Assembly (NCBI GenBank): GCA_025716815.1
Contig: JAIXMN010000077.1
Location: 1-10,000 of the forward strand
Direction of reading: 5' to 3'
Length of the DNA stretch: 10,000 bases
From: Dichotomocladium elegans
Lineage: Eukaryota > Mucoromycota > Mucoromycetes > Mucorales > Lichtheimiaceae
The translations under genes were made by a program, and so were the position numbers. Under the pieces are notes generated by a model. The model made no database searches and was not told the DNA's origin. It saw only the letters and a program-made list of their open reading frames with translations. This document shows positions 6,538 to 10,000 of this stretch, piece by piece (the stretch's first letter is position 1; each line of letters starts with the position of its first letter).

Positions 6538-7400
6538 GTCCGTTTGCGCTGCAAGTAGGCTCATTCGACTCGCCAAACTTTGGTTTACCAGGAACCATCG
6601 CGGCTTTGATATGGTAACTATGAAAAATTGATTCGCGAAAAAAAGGGGTAAAGTAAGTGCTTAATTAATTTGTCGATCTCATATTTCTCGGTGGTTTCTT
6701 GTCCGTTTGCGATGAGAGTAGGCTCATTCGACTCGCCGAACAATGTTTTATTAGAAACCATCGCGGCTTTGGTATAGTAATATGAAAAAATTGATTCGTG
6801 AAAAAGGGGTAAAGTAAGTGCTTAATTAATTTGTCGATCTCATATTTCTCGGTGGTTTCTTGTCCGTTTGCGATGAAAGTAGGCTCATTCGACTCGCCGA
6901 ACAATGTTTTATTAGCAGCCATTGCGGCTTTGGTATGGTAATATGTAAAAAATGATATGCGAAAACAGGGGCAAAGTAATCACTTAATTTGTCGATCTCA
7001 TATTTCTCGGTGGTTTCTTGTCCGTTTGCGATGAAAGTAGGCTCATTCGACTCGCCTAAGATTGTTTTATTTGCAGCCATTGCGGCTTTGGTATGGTAAT
7101 ATGTAAAAAATGATATGCGAAAACAGGGGCAAAGTAATCACTTAATTTGTCGATCTCATATTTCTCGGTGGTTTCTTGTCCGTTTGCGATGAAAGTAGGC
7201 TCATTCGACTCGCCGAAGATTGTTCTATTTGCAGCCATTGCGGCTTTGGTATGGTAATATGTAAAAAATGATTCACGAAAAAAGGGGCAAGTAATCACTT
7301 AATTAGTGGATCACATATTTCTCGGCGGTTTCTTGTCCGTTTGAGGTGCAAATAGGCTCATTCGATGCGCAAAATGTTTCTGTAGTAGAAACCATCGCGG
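6538..7400 (+). repeat. ~158-bp tandem array, six units
   Basis: GTCCGTTTG recurs at 6538, 6701, 6862, 7020, 7178 and 7335, with spacing 163, 161, 158, 158 and 157. Each unit holds TAGGCTCATTCGACTCGCC, then CCATCGCGGCTTTGGTATGG or a variant, then ATTTCTCGGTGGTTTCTT. The first and last units are the most diverged and the central ones nearly identical. The unit resembles part of the ~520-bp core (GTCCGTTTGGCATGG, ATTCGATGCGCC, CCATCGCGGCATTTGCATG near 8970-9045), so the array seems to be an amplified core fragment. Minus-strand open frames over it are periodic artefacts. Confidence 0.9.
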
Positions 7401-7640
7401 CTTTTGCATATGAAGAACACCAATTTTCAATTACCATGAAAAAACGTCAGTGGAATTTTTTCTTCACAGGTTTTTGAATGTTTTCATGATGCACATGCTT
7501 TTGCCTATCATTTTATCATGGTTTTAATTTTTTTTATTTTTTTGTATAATTTTTTTGGTCAAACACTCTGCGACTAACTCTAGAAAACAGCTAGAAAGTG
7601 TCCCCATGATGTCCCAAAATACCTAGACATATTGAGGAAA
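7310..7640 (+). repeat. Partial, diverged third copy of the core
   Basis: From the last ~158-bp unit the sequence continues along the core in the same order as 8960-9290: ATTCGATGCGC, CCATCGCGGC, TTTTCATGATGCACATGC, an AT-rich T-run block (7515-7557), GAAAACA...CTAGA, then GATGTCCCAAAAT. It is more diverged than the two arm copies and lacks their first ~200 bases. One 55-bp-like unit follows, then the 33-bp array. Confidence 0.8.
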
Positions 7641-7675
7641 AGTCCTAGAATGAGTCCCAGTCAAGTGTAAAAAAG

Positions 7676-8590
7676 ATCTAGGATGATTGGAAGTCAAGTC
7701 TAAAAAAGACCTAGGATGATTGGAAGTCAAGTGTAAAAAAGACTAGGATGATTGGAAGTCAAGTGTAAAAAAGACCTAGAGTAAGTCCAAGTCAAGTCTG
7801 AAAAAGACCTAGGATGATTGGAAGTCAAGTGTAAAAAAGACCTAGAGTCAGTCCAAGTCAAGTGTAAAAAAGACCTAGAGTCAGTCCAAGTCAAGTGTAA
7901 AAAAGACCTAGAGTCAGTCCAAGTCAAGTGTAAAAAAGACCTAGAGTCATCAAGTCAAGTTAAAAAAGACCTAGGATCATTGGAAGTCAAGTCTAAAAAA
8001 GACCTAGAGTCAGTCCAAGTCAAGTCTAAAAAAGACCTAGGTAGAAGTCAAGTTAAAAAAGACCTAGATAGAAGTCAAGTGTAAAAAAGACCTAGAGTCA
8101 GTCCAAGTCAAGTTAAAAAAGACCTAGGTAAGTCCAAGTCAAGTCTAAAAAAGACCTAGGATCATTGGAAGTCAAGTCTAAAAAAGACCTAGGATATTGG
8201 AAGTCAAGTCTAAAAAAGACCTAGAGTCAGTCCAAGTCAAGTGTAAAAAAGACCTAGGATCATTGGAAGTCAAGTCTAAAAAAGACCTAGAGTCATCCAA
8301 GTCAAGTCTAAAAAAGACCTAGGATCATTGGAAGTCAAGTCTAAAAAAGACCTAGAGTCAGTCCAAGTCAAGTCTAAAAAAGACCTAGGATCAAGTCAAG
8401 TCTAAAAAAGACCTAGGTATAAGTCAAGTTAAAAAAGACCTAGAGTAGTCCAAGTCAAGTCTAAAAAAGACCTAGGATCTGAAGTCAAGTCTAAAAAAGA
8501 CCTAGGATCTGCCAAGTCAAGTCTAAAAAAGACCTAGGCCCAAGTGAAAAAGACCTTGGTCCAAGTCTAAAAAAGACCTAGGTCCCAAGT
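7676..8590 (+). repeat. 33-bp tandem array, right arm
   Basis: About 28-30 units of AAGTCAAGT, then CT/GT, A-run, GACCTAG, plus a variable end (GATGATTGG, AGTCAGTCC, GATCATTGG). Polarity is opposite to the array at 4975-5590. Many units are a few bases short (for example around 7945, 8040-8075, 8385 and 8425-8480), unlike the regular left array. Confidence 0.92.
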
Positions 8591-8765
8591 GAAAGAAACC
8601 GTCCAGGATGCAAAGGCAGAGTCGAACCCATGACCTCTGCAATCTCTGCCCCCTGTGTAGCATTTTTCTGCATGTTAATTATCCTATAGATGAATTTCCT
8701 CAATACGCCGGTGGCGGGGTTTTACCGGGCGTATGCAGCCGATTTCCCCCCACAACAAAGTCATT
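8590..8765. other. Spacer between 33-bp array and core, with a tRNA-like scrap
   Basis: This 175-base stretch has no counterpart at the equivalent place in the left arm, where the array meets the core directly. On the minus strand 8603-8665 includes GAGGTCATGGGTTCGACTC, which resembles the variable loop and T arm of a tRNA, with a weak A-box-like TGCTACACAGG upstream. Stem pairing is poor. A GC-rich stretch (8705-8755) shows no gene. Confidence 0.45.
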
Positions 8766-9285
8766 TCGGCCTTGAAGGTTTTTCATTCTTGGAGGTCGTA
8801 AAGTGGTCCGTTTGGGCTCAAAGTTGGATCATTCGAAAGCTCTCGACGAGCCCGTTCGAATGGTGGTACTCCGGAGGCCCTCCGGGCACGAAATTTGGGT
8901 CAAAAAGCCCCTCGCGCGTCGAGAATGCATTTTCGTGAAGGTGCTTTTGTGTGTTTCTCAACGAGTTCTGGTCCGTTTGGCATGGAACTTGGTTTATTCG
9001 ATGCGCCGAAATTTTGCGCACAAGAAACCATCGCGGCATTTGCATGAGAAGAATGCAAATGCGCGGTTATTACGAAAAAACATGAGGTGAAAATTTTATT
9101 TTCAGGTTTCTGTTTGTTTTCATGATGCACATGCTTTTGCCATTCATTTTATTGCGGTTTTAACTTTTTTTATGTTTTTTTGTATTTTTCTGCGATAAAG
9201 GATGCTGCGATTCACTGCAGAAAACACCTAGAGATTGTCTCAAAGATGTCCGAAAATGTCCCCCATGTGTTGCAGAAAAGTCCTA
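8765..9285 (+). repeat. ~520-bp core, right arm copy
   Basis: This copy matches the reverse complement of 4450-4970 over its whole length, from TCATTTCGGCCTTGAAGG to GTGTTGCAGAAAAGTCCTAA. Hairpin GCATTTGCAT 9036-9045 with ATGCAAATGC 9053-9062 is kept, and CCGGAGG/CCTCCGG near 8870-8885 is perfect here. Across the matching 288-base open frame (8803-9090) I count 12 substitutions between copies, 11 of them changing the amino acid, which argues against protein coding. Confidence 0.9.
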
Positions 9286-9725
9286 AGATGGGTCCCAGTC
9301 AAGTGTAAAAATGACCTAGACGTATTGGGGAAAAGACCTAGGATGGGTCCCAGTCAAGTGTAAAAATGACTGACGTATTGGGGAAAAGACCTAGGATGGG
9401 TCCCAGTCAAGTGTAAAAATGACCTAGACGTATTGGGAAAAACCTAGGATGGTCCCAGTCAAGTGTAAAAATGACTGACGTTTGGGAAAAGACCTAGGAT
9501 GGGTCCCAGTCAAGTGTAAAAATGACTGACGTTTTGAGGAAAAGTCCTTGAAGTACCCCAGTCAAGTGTAAAAATGACTTGGACGTTTTGAGGAAAAGTC
9601 CTTGAAGTGACCCCAGTCAAGTTAAAAATGACTTGACGTTTGAGGAAAAGTCCTTGGAGTGACCCCAGTCAAGTAAAAATGACTAGACGTTTGAGGAAAA
9701 GCCTGGAGTGACCCAGTCAAGTCCC
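9285..9725 (+). repeat. 55-bp tandem array, right arm
   Basis: About eight units; the clearest runs 9287-9341 (GATGGGTCCCAGTCAAGTG, A-run, TGACCTAGACGTATTGGGG, AAAAGACCTAG), exactly 55 bases. It mirrors 4000-4450. Later units lose bases (GTTAAAAATGACTTGACG, GTAAAAATGACTAGACG), and the variants change from GACCTAG to TCCTTGAAGTGACC types in the same order as the left arm read backwards. Confidence 0.9.
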
Positions 9726-10000
9726 AAAATGACCTAGGATGATTGGAAGTCAAGTCTAAAAAAGACCTAGGATGAGTCCAAGTCAAGTCTAAAAAAGACC
9801 TAGGATGAGTCCAAGTCAAGTCTAAAAAAGACCTAGGATGAGTCCAAGTCAAGTCTAAAAAAGACCTAGGAAGTCCTAGTCAAGTCTAAAAAAGACCTAG
9901 GATGATTCCAAGTCAAGTCTAAAAAAGACCTAGGATAGTCCAAGTCAAGTCTAAAAAAGACCTAGGAAGTCCAAGTCAAGTCTAAAAAAGACCTAGGATA
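9725..10000 (+). repeat. 33-bp tandem array continuing out of the window
   Basis: About eight units of AAGTCAAGTCT, A-run, GACCTAGGATG or a shorter end follow the 55-bp array with no break. The left arm has no visible equivalent outside its 55-bp array because the retrotransposon lies there. The structure therefore extends beyond 10000. Confidence 0.9.

Larger units (their letters stand above)
4000..9725. mobile_element. Foldback-like structure: giant inverted repeat with tandem-repeat arms
   Basis: Read from the outside in, the left arm is 55-bp array (4000-4445), ~520-bp core (about 4450-4970) and 33-bp array (4975-5590). The right arm mirrors it in reverse complement: 33-bp array (7676-8590), core (about 8765-9285) and 55-bp array (9285-9725). 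The centre holds a 5S rRNA gene, a tRNA-like sequence, a ~158-bp tandem array and a partial extra core. Foldback elements of other eukaryotes share the plan of long inverted arms built from internal repeats. No transposase is visible, so mobility is inferred. Left and right cores differ at about one base in twenty. Confidence 0.7.

Noticed and set aside
6184..6576. A 130-codon minus-strand frame
   Set aside because: It reads through the tRNA-like unit and homopolymer runs, with no domain or codon signal.
6665..7298. Three similar 80-85-codon minus-strand frames
   Set aside because: They repeat because the ~158-bp satellite repeats. The period is not a multiple of three, so each runs into another frame and stops.
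8803..9090. A 95-codon open frame shared by both core copies (minus strand 4644-4931 in the left copy)
   Set aside because: It starts at GTG rather than ATG, has no recognised domain, and 11 of 12 substitutions between copies change the amino acid. That is the opposite of protein conservation. Overlapping frames on the other strand also lack a silent-site bias.

Overview
The window looks like repeat-rich, transposon-derived DNA from a eukaryote, most likely a fungus and perhaps an early-diverging one. The evidence is a decayed chromovirus-type Ty3/gypsy retrotransposon, a single isolated 5S rRNA gene, a tRNA-like Pol III unit and AT-rich DNA. No intact host protein gene is visible. The fungal placement is inference; the element types and the 5S gene are read directly from the sequence.

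Layout. (1) 1-334: no recognised gene, with a cluster of nested palindromes built on GGAATAAGGTA at 199-320. (2) 335-3999: the 3' part of a Ty3/gypsy (chromovirus) element. It holds the end of the protease, reverse transcriptase, RNase H, integrase (HHCC zinc finger, D,D-35-E core, GPY module), a chromodomain, a polypurine tract and one LTR. It is broken by two frameshifts and three in-frame TGA codons. Gag, the catalytic part of the protease and the 5' LTR are missing. (3) 4000-9725: a very large inverted repeat. Each arm carries a 55-bp tandem array, a ~520-bp core and a 33-bp tandem array, mirrored about a ~2-kb centre. (4) The centre (about 5590-7675) holds a 5S rRNA gene with all its helices, a tRNA-like sequence on the minus strand, a six-copy ~158-bp tandem array and a partial third copy of the core. 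(5) 9725-10000: another 33-bp array running out of the window.

How the parts relate. The retrotransposon ends in CA at 3999 and the 55-bp array resumes in phase at 4000, so the retroelement appears to have inserted into the array. The 33-bp unit equals the 55-bp unit minus the 22 bp between its two GACCTAG copies. The ~158-bp array is an amplified, diverged piece of the ~520-bp core. The whole resembles a foldback-type element (long inverted arms made of internal tandem repeats) carrying Pol III genes in its loop. I know of no named family with this architecture. Long open frames in the repeats are by-products of periodic sequence: the two core copies differ mostly by amino-acid-changing substitutions, so they do not look like selected proteins.
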